DNA from: Oscarella lobularis
Taxonomy: Eukaryota > Porifera > Homoscleromorpha > Homosclerophorida > Oscarellidae
Reading direction: 5' to 3'
Assembly (NCBI RefSeq): GCF_947507565.1
Contig: NC_089190.1
Span: forward strand, 496,001-560,000
Length of the DNA stretch: 64,000 nt
Positions 21,798-33,317 of this stretch are shown here, in pieces (positions within the stretch are counted from its first letter, which is position 1; every line of letters begins with the position of its first letter). The notes under the pieces are model-generated. The model worked only from the letters and a program-made list of their open reading frames with translations, was not told the DNA's origin and did not search any database. Made by a program: the position numbers and the translations under genes.

Positions 21798-23850
21798 ATG
21801 TACGTTCCAACAAATGGCTTGTCCTTTTTTCGTAGAGCTGAAAAAGCAACGCTTTATTGCAGCCCGTTTAAGTCGCTTTCTCGTCACTTTTCGCTTCTGC
21901 ATGGCATGCTTTCGACGACTGAGAAATCCTTGTTTCATGCAATTTTCAAACAGCCGCGGAAAGTCGTTGGACATGTCTGGCGTAACGTACAGCCCGAATT
22001 GCACAGTACTGTTCAGACCACAATGGCAGAGAATGATGCTAAAATCAGAAAGGAGTTTTCTCCTGGCACATTTCAAAGACTATTTTGGGAACAACAACTG
22101 AAAGCATTCAAGTACAAATCACCTATCGGGATGAGATGGCATCCTATCATGATTAAATGGGCTCTGCAACTAAAAATGCTTTCCTCCTCCAGCAATCATT
22201 CTCTGCGTACAGCGGGTTTTATAACCATAACCATGCCATCAGAACGGACACTGCGAGACTATTCACATTTTTTCAAAAACTGAAGTGGATTTCAGAAGGA
22301 ATGACATGCTTGTCAAAGTGGCGGAGCAGCATAGAACAACTTCTATAGGAAACCACGTCGTAATAGTTTTAAAGAAGATCTCGTGAACAACAAACGTGAA
22401 ATGGAAGTCATTGGGTTTGTCAACTTGGGAGACTTAAAAAACAGTTTACTGGAAATGGAACGCATAGGTGATGGCGAAGCACCATACAGCAATATAGCAA
22501 CACACGTCTTGGTACTAATGGTGCGAGGCTTAGCTTCACAGTTGACTTTTCCATATGCCCACTTTGCCACGACGGGAGTTACAGCCTATGCTTTGATGTC
22601 GATAATGTGGGAGGCAGTCGAAATATTAGAATGTTGCGGTTTTAAGGTCATGGGAACTTCTTGTGATAATGCTGCGCCCAACCGAAAATTTTTCCGACTG
22701 CACCCCGGTGTTTCAACAGAAGGCGGCGTTACGTACAAAACGAGGAATATGTACAGCAAGGAAGAACGATGGCTGTATTTTGCTCAGATGTGCCACATCT
22801 AATAAAAACAACAAGAAACTGTTGGTCACGCTCGAGAGACAACGGGAAAATGCGGTCGTTGACTGTAAGTAAAAAGTCAACTTGTGTGCAAATGACACAA
22901 AACGATTTTTTGGATTAAGGACAAACACATCAGCTGGAGCCATTTGGTTCAGTTGTACAAGCGTAATCAGGAAGCACAAAATCCGGGAGGCTTGAATATC
23001 CTAACAAAATTGAAGCTGGAGCATGTAGAACTTAATTCTTACTCTCGTATGCGAGTAGACTTTGCTGCACAGGTGGGCGAGGCTTCTCCTTAGTCATTAG
23101 AGTCTCTAATTTTATTTAGACTTCAAGCAATTCAGTTGCCAAAGGATTACAATACTACGAGATTGAAGGAAGCTGCGAAACAGTCAAATTATGTCAAATG
23201 TTCGATCAAGCTTTCATTGCCTGAACGTTAGAAGTCTTCCAAATCCTAAAGAATCATGTAGAGGTTATACGTCAACCGTAGACGACCGTTTCACGGTGGG
23301 TACATTGACTCTTACATGATATGTATTTTACACCGAGATTACATGGCAGTGGTTGATCGATGTTCTTTGAAATATCTAAAGGAATAGGACTACTGGGTCA
23401 AATCACACGTTGGTATCTCTCGAAGCGATAAGAATACGTTGAAACTGGGTCAGGAGACGATTTTGGGTTGGCGAATGACAGGTAAAATTGATTACGATGC
23501 CATTGACGCCGAAAATTGACTTATTAGTGATATCATTCGTGGAAATCACACGATATTTATTGGGTCTGCCGGAAAATGACGTGCTGTACGTGCTAAGCGA
23601 GCACCTAAGACAAGACCCCCTAGAGCTAATATTACTTTGGACAACAAAGATCTAAAGGCGGAAGAAACGACAACCCCTCAGTGAATGAGTGCCTGCAAAA
23701 TGCCTCGTCTCTCAGAATACAGGGGTCAATCGCCCAGGTTCAAGTAAGAGGGAATAGCAGTAGGAAGAGATTACTCTTTACGGAACAGGTTATTGATGAC
23801 ACTCCGTTAAGTAAACGCCGTCGAAAGAATTCTAAATAAACGCCTCAGCG
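21798..23850 (+). pseudogene. P-element-like transposase relic
   Basis: Pieces in order match P/THAP9-type transposases. 21960-22283: GTFQRLFWEQQLKAFKYKSP, MRWHPIMIKWALQLKMLSSS, PSERTLRDYSHF. 22383-22802: MEVIGFVNLGDLKNSL, LVLMVRGLASQLTFPYAHFA, EAVEILECCGFKVMG, YKTRNMYSKEERWLYF. Then TRNCWS-like and KLEHVEL-like pieces, LQYYEIEGSCETVKLCQMFD near 23150-23210, and near 23600-23760 a C-terminal LSEHLRQDPLE, PSVNECLQNASSLRIQGSIA. The expected DEMKI-type catalytic segment before EVIGFVNLG is altered (it reads RNSFKEDLVNNK), and frames shift several times. No THAP finger, terminal inverted repeats or 8-bp duplication was identified. An inactive relic. Confidence 0.7.
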
Positions 23851-23869
23851 GCAATTGAGTGCATGCCTC

Positions 23870-24875
23870 TTAGGAAAAGTCACTGGCCCGAGACAATGTC
23901 TTTCTTAGTCCTTTCTTCTTTTTAGTAGCAACGCATTTGGCCTGCTTGTATTTCCCCAACCATGAGGACGCCAAAGAAAACCCTCTCATCATCACCCAAA
24001 TGGTAACTATTTTCTTGAGCAAAATATTCTTTTCAGATTCGTCATCTATATCAGAGGATGTCATATCCCATTGCTGTTGCACATCAGCATCTCTCATAAT
24101 AGCCTCAATCAAGTCTGCTGGGGTTCCTTTCTTTTTTCCCAATTGCCTAGGCAGAAGGACTCGAACAACGCTCTCAACGGCAAAGAATAACTTGTAAGAA
24201 GCATTATTGACTTTGAAAAGTCTGCCTCGATCAATCAAAGAGAGCCACTTGGTAGTTTAACTGACGAAAGTGTAGCCGTGGTCGTGCAATGTAGGATCCG
24301 TCTCGTCATCGTCGTCAACGGACATGTTGCTCAGAGTTCTCAAGAAAAGAGCGGCCCTCTCAGTGGACAATTTTTGGTACTTCTTCAAAGTTTAAATGGA
24401 ACGAACTCCGAGGCGTAACGCAAGGCGCTTTCTTCGTCAGGAGTCATCCGCTCGAATTCGGAAGATGGGTCAGCGGCAGCGACACAACTATCCTTAGGCT
24501 CTAAACTTTCCAAGAGTATGCTTTGAAGACTCTTCTATCGGTATTTACGCACTGGGACAGCAAAGGATCATCGTGGGGTATGCCTACTTCAAAGTACAGA
24601 GCTTTCCAAATGGCAGGCAAAGCGTTCATTCTGACAGCCATGAACATTCCAAGCGCCTTTTCGCCTACAGAAGACGTAGACTGATTTTCTTTAGGTGCCG
24701 AAATGCACTGATTCAAAGCCTTTTTGAAGTCGTTAGCGAATTTGAGAACGGTGCTCCGCATTTCGGCGTTGAGCAGCTCTCGGGCCTCTCTCTTGAACTG
24801 ATCGCACCTTTTCGTGGCGACTTTCATAACGTCTTCACGCAAAATGTCTTGCAAGGCGCGTATAATCTCCGACAT
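23870..24875 (-). pseudogene. Unnamed repetitive family, copy B
   Basis: Starts at an ATG at 24875 (MSEIIRALQDILREDVMKVA) with helical, charged sequence to about 24500. After a one-base frame change it gives LESLEPKDSCVAAADPSSEF and MTPDEESALRYASEFVPFKL. After another frame change and a stop it continues with TTKWLSLIDRGRLFKVNNAS, YKLFFAVESVVRVLLPRQLG and a Lys-rich C-terminus ending at 23870. The second half is homologous to copy A (20.76-21.6 kb). Function unknown. At least two frameshifts and one stop show decay. Confidence 0.5.
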
Positions 24876-25064
24876 TGCAGTGGTTCTAACGCGTAACTAC
24901 CGTATGGTCACGTAACAATCGGGAGTTTCCAATCACTCTCTGTAACATCTATGGCGGAACAGCCGTGAGTTGCCAGTAGAACGCGTGCCAAGTCCGCTCA
25001 GCGCACAAAGCCCCGTACAAAAGCCATTGCACGTGCCTCATTGCGTAGATGCGGCTGTTGTGAA

Positions 25065-25268
25065 CTTACATTTTTTGTTGCGCATATATATTTTTTTGCT
25101 GCGCATATATTTTTTTCTTGCACAAACAATATTTTTCGTTGCGCATATACATTTTTTTGATGCGACTATATTTTTTGGTTGCAAACATATTTTTTGATGC
25201 GCATATATATTTGCCGTTGCGCATATATATTTTTTTCTTGCGCATATAAATTTTTTGTTGCGAACTTT
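25065..25268. repeat. AT-rich short tandem repeat
   Basis: About ten imperfect units of roughly 20 bp (TTTTTGTTGCGCATATATAT and variants). The minus-strand reading gives a repeated ICAQKKYICATKN-like frame, which is an artefact of the array. Confidence 0.9.
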
Positions 25269-25606
25269 TTCCTGTTTATCATTCCATACGCAAGATTCAA
25301 TATCTCTCGCCTTACTGTTCGCTTTTTTGTTCCGGCGGCACACTTCGATTCGTTCGAACGATCGGACGCTTCCAAAGACAAAGCCACACTGTCGCTACGC
25401 TTATACGGGATACCACTTTTAATACTCTTCCTGTTCGCGAAACTTTTATCTCATTGGTTTTCTTTTTCGTTACAGACTTTTCAATTTTCAAGTGACTTTT
25501 TTGGCTTCTTCGTTTCGAGGGGCGCCCTGGTTCTCAAGCCGAATTAGCAGCTCCGAATCCAACCACGCTGTCTCCTTTTTCCTGTCCACCTCTTTCAACG
25601 TCCATT

Positions 25607-25636
25607 TTGTCACTTCCGCCTCCTGCATCAGTACCA

Positions 25637-25674
<38 letters not shown>

Positions 25675-26843
25675 GCCACCACAACCACAACCACCAGAAC
25701 CCCTACCATTTCCGCAAGCAGAACTGCTACCCCTTGCACCAACCCTGCCTCCAACGCCTGCTCCCGCCTTTACTTTACGCTCTCTACAGAGTCGAGCAGC
25801 GTTTCACTACAATCATGCGGCTTCTTATGTCGCCGTCGGCGACATCGGTTCTATGACCCACGTATGCACGCATTGTCGGGCGTTGAAATGGAAGAAAGAA
25901 TCGGAATCCATGTGTTGCGCTAACGGCAAAGTAGTTTTTAGATCCCTACCTTTGCCTCCAAGTCCTTTGCGACAACTTCTCACCGACACTGACCCTCCAT
26001 CTCCCCGTTTTCGATCGCGCGCTCGCATGTACAACTCCTGTTTTCAGATGACCTCTTTTGGAGCGAAGAACCAATATTGTTGTCTATCCAGGATTTATGC
26101 CGACTTTTAAAGTTCAAGTTCAAGTATACCACTTAGTAGGCTCCCTCACTCCTCCGCCTGGCAGCGATCTGAGTTTTCTCCAGATATATTTCGTCGGCAG
26201 TTACCACGATCAAGCCCAAAGACGACTTTCATCCCAATCTGACGCCGTTCGCAATGCTGTTCAGCAGCCTCCAACAGATGCTCCATGACGTCAATCCGTA
26301 CATTCGCGATTTAAAAACCGCATTTGAAAGAGGACTCGTAAACGATAGCCACAAAATTGTCATACGCCCCGACAAGGTGCCGCAGGGAGAACATCGGCGT
26401 AGATACAACGCTCCACAGGCTTCTGAAATCGCAGACCTTCTGCTTGAACAAGACGCCAACTGTAGAGACATTGTCCTGTCGACAAGAGACGACAGACTTC
26501 GACGCATCTCCGAAACAAACAGGGCGTACGACTCGTGGCAGTATCCACTGCTCTTTCCGCGATGAGAAGATGGATATCACCTCGAACTCTGTCTCTGCGA
26601 TCCTAAATCAAAAGAACCGATCGACAAAAAAATGTCGCCTCTTCAGTTCTACGCCTACAGACTAATGCAACGACAACATGAATTAGACATCATTCTGCGC
26701 GCCTGCTCTTTGTCACACCAATTTTTGGTTGATGCGTACGCAAAAATAGAAACCGAGCGAATGTCTTACATTCGAAACAGTCAGGAAAAACTTCGAGCCG
26801 ACAGCTACGCTAACCTACGAGACACCATAAATAGAGGTGACGA
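25607..26843 (+). pseudogene. Helitron Rep/helicase N-terminal part, 5' of the Gypsy insertion
   Basis: The sequence begins with a CCGCCA microsatellite giving a polyproline run. It then carries VCTHCRALKWKKESESMCCA and NGKVVFRSLPLPPSPL, MYNSCFQMTSFGA, a frame change to PTFKVQVQVYHLVGSLTPPP, then HDVNPYIRDLKTAFERG, IVIRPDKVPQGEHRRRYNAP and TNRAYDSWQYPLLFPR. After another frame change comes KMSPLQFYAYRLMQRQHELD, reaching DTINRGDDV at the Gypsy insertion site. This is the Helitron_like_N region of Helitron Rep proteins. At least two frameshifts or unmodelled introns are needed, so the copy is decayed. It resumes after the Gypsy element at 32660. Confidence 0.8.
26839..26843 (+). repeat. Target-site duplication GACGA, left copy
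   Basis: GACGA directly precedes the 5' LTR and is repeated directly after the 3' LTR at 32660-32664, as expected for a Ty3/Gypsy integration. Confidence 0.95.
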
Positions 26844-27011
26844 TGTTGTGGATTTTGTTCGTATGCATGTTGGGATCCCGTAAGTACGGGACGGTACTGT
26901 ACGCTCGAGTGTGAGCCAGGACCCATTAAACAGCTCTCTAAGCAGTCGTTCTAATTACTCCTCTACGCCTAGCTCCCCCGTCTGCCGCCCGTCGACCGGC
27001 CGCCCGCAACA
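26844..27011 (+). repeat. 5' LTR of the Gypsy element (168 bp)
   Basis: Begins TGTTGTGGATTTTG and ends GCCCGCAACA. Its sequence matches the 3' LTR at 32492-32659 throughout by eye. Confidence 0.97.
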
Positions 27012-27013
27012 AC

Positions 27014-27031
27014 TTGGTGGAGAATCCGGGT
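27014..27031 (+). promoter_or_regulatory. Putative tRNA primer-binding site
   Basis: TGGTGGAGAATCCGGG starts a few bases after the 5' LTR. Its complement reads like a tRNA 3' end (T-stem CCCGG, seven acceptor bases, discriminator A, CCA), the usual layout of a minus-strand primer site. The tRNA species is not identified. Confidence 0.6.
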
Positions 27032-27418
27032 AGCCGCGCGCGTCGGAGAGAACGAGCGAAGCACGTCGTTCGGACAGAAACAGCTAGCGAGAAAACGTCT
27101 GGCACGCTGATCGCTGGCTGCGTCCGGACCTGTCCGACGACGTTGCGACGTTCGGACTCTCCCCGCCGGCTACGACTTTTTGAAATCGGCGGTTACCGGG
27201 GCGTGGCTGACGTTGGGGGAGGCGTAATTGGCCGCCCGATAACCCAAACAGAGGCGTGTGAGGCAGCTCCGCCGCACACGCAGCAGCGACTTCGGATCTC
27301 GCGTCGTGCACGGACACCCGCTCCGCCACGCGCGCCGTCGAGCAGCGACAGCGCCACCGAAGAACAAGAATCGTCGAATCGCCGCGAATCGCAAGTACGT
27401 CGAACGAGAGCGGTCGTC

Positions 27419-30400
27419 ATGCCGAAGACGCGCAAGCAACGCCAAGGCGCCGCGGTGCGCGATGCCGTCTCACCGTTCCAGCAGCCAATGCGCCAAGTTG
27501 CGACGACGCCGCGCCAAGTTGCGACAACGCCGCGCAACGCCGCGGCCGCGCCGCAAGCGGTCGCAGAGGAGCGACGCGGCAACCGTCTGAGGCGAGCGGA
27601 CCACTCGCGCGCGATGGATAAATTCTTTGGAGAAAGCGTCGACGAACTGCACGATTGGCTTTTTCAAGTCGACGCAATCGCCGACGCCGACGAGTGGACC
27701 GACCAGGAGAAATACAAAACCGCCCGCGTCATGCTGCAGGGCCGCGCTCGCACAGAAGTCCTCGCGTTCGAACGCAGGATGGCGAGCCGCGGCCAGCGCA
27801 TAAATTGGACGTCGTTTTGGGAGTTTTTAAAGAAGAAGTTTGGACCGAATGACCCCCAAGTTTACTACACCGACAAACTGATAGCCTGCAGACAGGGGCT
27901 GCGGGAGGACGTCGATACGTTTACGACGCGTTTTCGCACGATTGTTTACGATCTCTTGGAGGCCGATCCCGCGGCCCTGTCGGAACGCATGCAAGTCCAG
28001 CATTATAAGAACGGACTACGACCCGAATTACGAACAGAGCTACTCCGATCCAATACAAACGACCTCGACGCCGCCGAAGAAGCAGCCCGGACGGGCGAGA
28101 GAATTTGGCGCGCGGGAGCCCAAACGGCTATGGAGGTGTATCAGGTTCGGCGCGACGCCCCCCGTGAGCACAAGCAGACGCGACAGAGACGCGAAAGCGA
28201 ATCGGGTCCGTCGACGGCGACGTTGCTGGCGGCCCTCCAGACACAGAACGAACTTTTAACAACCGTGCTCAAGCGTCAGAGCGAGATGCAAGGGATGCTG
28301 GATAGCCATTCAAAACTCCTTAACCAACTGAAGCCGGCGCCAAAGCGATGCGACTACTGTCAGAAACGCGGACACACAGCCGACCAATGTTTCAAACGGA
28401 AGAACGACGAAGAACGAAAATCAGAGCGCGCTGCTAAACCGCAGGAGGACGTCCGATCGATCGGAAGTACGAAATCGAAACCAGACCGTTACTGCGATGT
28501 GACGATAGGAGATCTCCGTCCGGAGCAGCTGCTCTTCGATTCGGGTTCCGATCCGTCCGTTGTTTCACGCGGATTTCTAGCCGAAATAGGCGCGACGGCA
28601 AGCGACGCTGGCTCGCAAACGTACACGGTGGCGAATGGAGGATCGTTACAATGCGATGGAATCGTTCACCTCAGCGTAAAAGTCGGTGCGTTTGAACTAA
28701 CACACCCGTTCATCGTTAGCGGTGATGTTGCAATTCCGGTCATCGTGGGAAAGGACTTTATGCGTGCAGCCAAGGCGACAATGGACTTCGGGGATGGATC
28801 GATCGTTTTACGGACACCCGGCATCGAGCAGACCGTCCGGCTCGCCAGTGTAATGTCCGAAACCGACGGGATGGACACCGTATCTCTAACGGAAGCCAAA
28901 GGACGAATCTGTGCGATAACGGCCATGCGCCGCCCCGACGCAACGCTCACATTAGGCAACGAAGTCGTCCGCGACGTAAATCCCGAGCGAACAGTGAAGA
29001 GGCGAGCGACGCCGGCGGTGATACAGGAAGAGACATTACAGACACCACAAACGGAAACACCTGTCGAGGCGGAAGCGAAAAGGGAAGCGACGCCGGCGGC
29101 GGTACAGGAAGAGACATTGCAGACACGACAATTGGAAACACCCGAAGAAACGGGAGAGGCGACGACGACCAATGCGGCGAGCGCAGCGAAAACACCGTCG
29201 ATAGATTTCGCCATCAATCCCGACCTAACGCCGGCACAGTCGAAGGCACTGCTGCGCGTTTTGGAGAAACACGTCGACGCATTCGCGACGAAGGCCGGTG
29301 ATTTAGGGCGACTCAAAGGCGTTTCGCATTTCATCGACACGGGAACGCACCGTCCGACGAGTCAGCCTCCTCGCCGACTTGCCCCCCCGCTGATGATCGA
29401 AGCACGCCGGCAAATCGACGAAATGCTGGAACGTGGCATAATACGCAACTCGACTTCACCGTGGGCTAGCCCGATTCTACTGACCGATAAGAAGGATGCC
29501 ACGAAACGGTTCTGCGTCGACTTCCGCGCGCTCAATGCAATCACGAAAAAGGATCGATACCCCTTGCCACGGATCGACGATAGCTTCGACATTCTCGGCG
29601 GCAATTACTACTTTTCGAGCCTCGACCTGCAAGCCGGTTATTGGCAAGTGGGCGTCAACCCCGCCGATATCGAGAAGACGGCGTTCACGTGTCTCTACGG
29701 CCTCTTCGAATTCGTTGTCATGCCTTTTGGTCTTTGCAACGCCCCGGCGACGTTCCAAAGAGCGATGGACCTCGTTCTCGCGGGCGAAAAATGGCGCACG
29801 TGTCTGGTGTATATAGACGATATCCTCGTCTTTGCCCCGACATTTAAACAGCACCTCGAGCGATTGGCTACCGTTCTCCGCCGAATGATCGACTTCGTAT
29901 TGAAACTGAAACCGTCAAAGTGTACGTTCGGACACAATTCGCTCGCGTATTTGGGACATATCATCACCGGAGACGGGATTCGAGTCGATCCTCAGAAGGT
30001 CCAAGCAGTGACGAAATTAGCGCCGCCGACCAACAAACCGAGTTTGCGATCCTTCCTCGGGCTGTCCTCGTACTACCAACGCTTCGTACGCGACTACGCC
30101 CGAATCGCTCAACCACTGTCTCGATTACTGCGAGACGGAAACGACTTCGTGTGGGACACGACCTGCGGAGAGGCCTTCAATACGCTGAAGAACGCGGTCA
30201 TCGGCGCCGGTCCTCGCGTATCCGGACTGGGACATTGTTTTTCTGCTCCAGACCGATGCCTCTAACACTGCGATTGCGGCCGTGTTATCTCAGGTTCATG
30301 CCGACGGGATGGAACACGTCGTGTCGCACGCCAGCCGCGTCCTCATTGATCGGGAACAGCGCTACGACACGCGCGAAAAAGAACTTCTCGCAGTCGTTTA

Positions 30401-32348
30401 TGGCATCGCAACGTTCCGCAAATATCTCCTCGGAGTTCCGTTCGTTGTGGTGACCGATCACGCAAACCTGAAGTGGCTCATGGCGTCGACGAAGATGTCC
30501 GGGAGACTGGCGCACTGGGTGCTCGAGCTACAGGAGTTCGATTTTGAAGTGCGGCACAAGGCTGGGAAAGCGAACCGCAACGCCGATGCGTTGTCGCGCC
30601 TACCGACGGTTATGCCGATTCAAGCCGTCGCGGTGCCGACAGCGGACGATATTTTGGAACACCAACGCGCGGACCCTCAACTACGTGCGGTGATGGATTA
30701 TCTCTCCAAACCCACGTCTCTGTCACCACAAGCGGAAGTTACCGAGCTGCTGCGTGATAGCGGAAAAGTATCGGTAGAAGGCGTTTCCGGTATGCTGTAC
30801 TACACCGGACGCGCGGGTACCCGTGGCATTACGACCGTTCCGTATCTCGCCGCCGCTGACTGCCTCGATGTCGTTCGTGCTTCTCACTCTCTTCCGTCCT
30901 CTGGCCACTTCGGACAGTCGAAAACGTACGATCGCGTACGATCACAGTTTTATTGGAGAGGAATGCGCCGCGATATCGACGACTTCATTCGCTCGTGTCA
31001 AAGCTGCCAATTTCGGAAGAAAATTCAGCCGAAGAAAGCCGGTCGACTCCAACTCTTCAGCGCCTCCGCACCGTTTCAAACGGTTGGCATCGACATAGCG
31101 GGGCCCTTTCCACGGACCGACGATGGCAACCGATTCGTCGTCGTTATGGTGGACCGTTTCACGCGCTGGGTGGAGGTCGCGGCTGTGTCGACAATTGACG
31201 CTTTGACTGTCGCTGACGTTGTTCTTTCAAAGATTATTTTTCAACATGGTTGCCCCGAGCAACTGTTATCTGATCGAGGTGCTCAGTTTACCTCAACTCT
31301 CCTCAAGCGTCTCTCTGAGTGCTTAGGAATCAAGAAGATCTTCACTACTGCCTATCACCCGCAGTGCAATGGGCAAGTAGAGCGGTTTAATCGCACACTG
31401 AAGACGGCGATCTCCGCGTTCGTCAACGACGATCACACGGACTGGGACATTTACATCGACGCGGTTGCTTTCGCTTACCGCACGGCCGTCGTGGATTCTG
31501 TCCGTAATACCCCGTTCTATCTCGCACACGGTCGAGACGCTCGGCTGCCGACAGCAGTTATCACCGGACCGAAAACGGAACTCACTCGAGACGCCCGGGA
31601 ATATGGTCTCGCAGTGACAAAGAAGATCCAGCGCGCTTTCGAACTCGCCCGGCGGTATCAGCTCGACGCCGACATTCGACGGAAGGATTATTACGACAGA
31701 ACCCACTACGCGGTTGAGCTTGCTCCCGGTAGTCTGGTCCTTCTCCATCGTCCCGTCCTTACGCCCGGTCTCGCCACGAAGCTGCAAGATCGCTTCACCG
31801 GACCGTATCGCGTAACCCGTCGTTTATCCGACGTGACGTACGAACTCGTGAATCTGGAAACAACGCGACCCGTCATTACTCATGTTCAGCGAATCTTATC
31901 GTATTATCCTCCCGAGGGCAACGTAAAGTCGGCATACAGTGACTTCCGTCGCTCTGAACCTGCATCACATGACGATGGATGCGCCTCGATGGATCCTGAA
32001 CGACAACGCCGTTCACGCTCGACGCCGCCTACTGCTTCTAAGCAACGTCGTCGACGCATATCGTGTCCGGAGCTTCAGGATGAAAGTGGCCTCGTGGTCA
32101 TCGATGGAGCAGCCTCTCCCCACTCGAATTTCTCGTCACGCCACGGCGTAGACCCCCGTTGGCCTGGGGATCCTTTTCGTGATCGTGGGAGCGGGCCATT
32201 GTCGCAGTTACCTCGTGGAGCAGCTCAACTTCATTCTCAACTTCATTCTCATTCTTCACTTTCTTCGGACGCCTCATCTCATCGTCAAGGTCGACCACTG
32301 CGCCGCACAGCTGGGCAGGCCGCCCTTCGTTACGACGAAGAGTATTAG
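27419..32348 (+). CDS. Gypsy gag-pol with a one-base frame break in RNase H
   Basis: The first ATG in the long frame is at 27419 (MPKTRKQRQGAAVRDA). Gag: a retrotransposon capsid region (MDKFFGESVDELHDWLFQVD onward) and a CCHC knuckle CDYCQKRGHTADQC near 28350. Protease: LLFDSGSDPSVVS near 28530. RT: RYPLPRIDDSFDILGG, SSLDLQAGYWQVGV, VVMPFGLCNAPATFQRAMD and YIDD near 29810. The frame stops at 30265; the coding reading continues one base over from about 30200, with RNase H, then 30282-32348. Integrase: zinc-binding H..H..CQSC with PSSGHFGQ and YWRGMRRDI, DDE core (VGIDIAGPF, LLSDRGAQFTS, HPQCNGQVERFNRTLK) and a GPYRVTRRLSDVTYELV module, then a basic Ser-rich tail. No envelope-like frame is present. 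The single break could be real, programmed or a sequence error. Confidence 0.93.
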
Positions 32349-32477
32349 CCGTCTCGAACTCTCTCAAAACTCATTATTTTTTTTTCTTTTTGGTGTCTCA
32401 CCGTTATGGTGTTTTCTGTCCTGCATGTCTGCCCTAGCTCTTCTCTCGCGTTTGGACAGGGGTCAGTCCTCTTCTGT

Positions 32478-32491
32478 AGTTAGGGGGGCCT
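32478..32491 (+). promoter_or_regulatory. Polypurine tract next to the 3' LTR
   Basis: TAGTTAGGGGGGCCT lies immediately upstream of the 3' LTR start. A purine run here is the usual plus-strand primer site. Confidence 0.6.
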
Positions 32492-32659
32492 TGTTGTGGA
32501 TTTTGTTCGTATGCATGTTGGGATCCCGTAAGTACGGGACGGTACTGTACGCTCGAGTGTGAGCCAGGACCCATTAAACAGCTCTCTAAGCAGTCGTTCT
32601 AATTACTCCTCTACGCCTAGCTCCCCCGTCTGCCGCCCGTCGACCGGCCGCCCGCAACA
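32492..32659 (+). repeat. 3' LTR of the Gypsy element (168 bp)
   Basis: Same sequence as the 5' LTR, starting TGTTGTGG and ending CAACA, followed directly by the right copy of the GACGA target duplication (32660-32664). Confidence 0.97.
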
Positions 32660-32664
32660 GACGA

Positions 32665-33317
32665 TGTCGAAAACATCGGACTAAAAGTCATACTGCCTTC
32701 AAGCTTTACTGGCTCTCCGAGGTACATGCACGAACGTATGCAAGACACAATGACGTAAGTCAGAAACTACGGCAAACCAGATTTCTTCTTGACAATGACT
32801 TGCAATCCTTGATGGACTGAAATTCTCAATACTCTTTACGAGCGCCAATCTCCATCAGTCCGACAAGACATCATAGCTCGCGTTTTCAGGCTCAAAGTCC
32901 AGAGGCTTATGCACCTTTTCGGGAAATCGAACATATGTGGACCATTACGGTGCTACGCCTATTCAATCAAATAGCAGAAACGCGGATTACCTCACGTCCA
33001 TCTCCTTACGTGGTTTTATGACAAACTACGACCGGAAGACGTCGACAAAGTCATCTCTGCCGAAATTCCCAATCCACAAACAGATCCCGAACTGCACGCA
33101 ATCGTAAATTGCAATATGATTCACGGGCCTTGCGCTGACTTCTGCTTGGTCGACGGAAAATGCAGCAAACGCTTTCCCAAAAATTTCTCATCTCAAACAC
33201 ACAGCGGAAGTGACGGATATTTCCAATACAGAGGACGATCTCCCGCTGAGGGAGGGCACACAATACAAGTGCGCAGAGGCGTTTTGAAATCGACAACAGA
33301 TGGGTCGTTCCCTACAA
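32665..33317 (+). pseudogene. Helitron Rep, 3' of the Gypsy insertion, with HUH motif
   Basis: The Helitron frame resumes: VENIGLKVILPSSFTGSPRY and MHERMQDTMT, then with frame breaks KRGLPHVHLLTWFYDKLRPE near 32970-33030. HVH here is the HUH metal-binding motif of rolling-circle Rep. It continues with DELHAIVNCNMIHGPC-like sequence, KCSKRFPKNFSSQT and a frame that reads DNRWVVPYNPT. At that point the Helitron sequence stops and DUF6589-type sequence continues in the same frame. The catalytic Tyr region and the helicase domain are absent. Decayed and truncated. Confidence 0.75.

Larger units (their letters stand above)
26844..32659 (+). mobile_element. Ty3/Gypsy LTR retrotransposon, very young insertion
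   Basis: A 5,816-bp element with two 168-bp LTRs that appear identical base for base, each starting TGTTG and ending CAACA, flanked by the 5-bp duplication GACGA. It carries gag, protease, RT, RNase H and integrase in Ty3/Gypsy order. It sits inside a Helitron Rep reading frame, which continues exactly across the insertion. Identical LTRs imply a recent insertion. The only clear defect is a one-base frame change in RNase H near 30200. Confidence 0.97.

Noticed and set aside
27014-27418. Extending Gypsy gag to the start of the open frame just after the 5' LTR
   Set aside because: No ATG occurs there, and it would overlap the primer-binding site; the first in-frame ATG is at 27419.
28666-29340. 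A 224-codon minus-strand frame inside gag-pol
   Set aside because: It is the complement of the protease-linker region, with no domain; codon-composition shadow.
32000-32348. Envelope gene after the Gypsy integrase
   Set aside because: Only a Ser/Arg/His-rich tail of pol is present; no signal peptide or membrane segment is visible.
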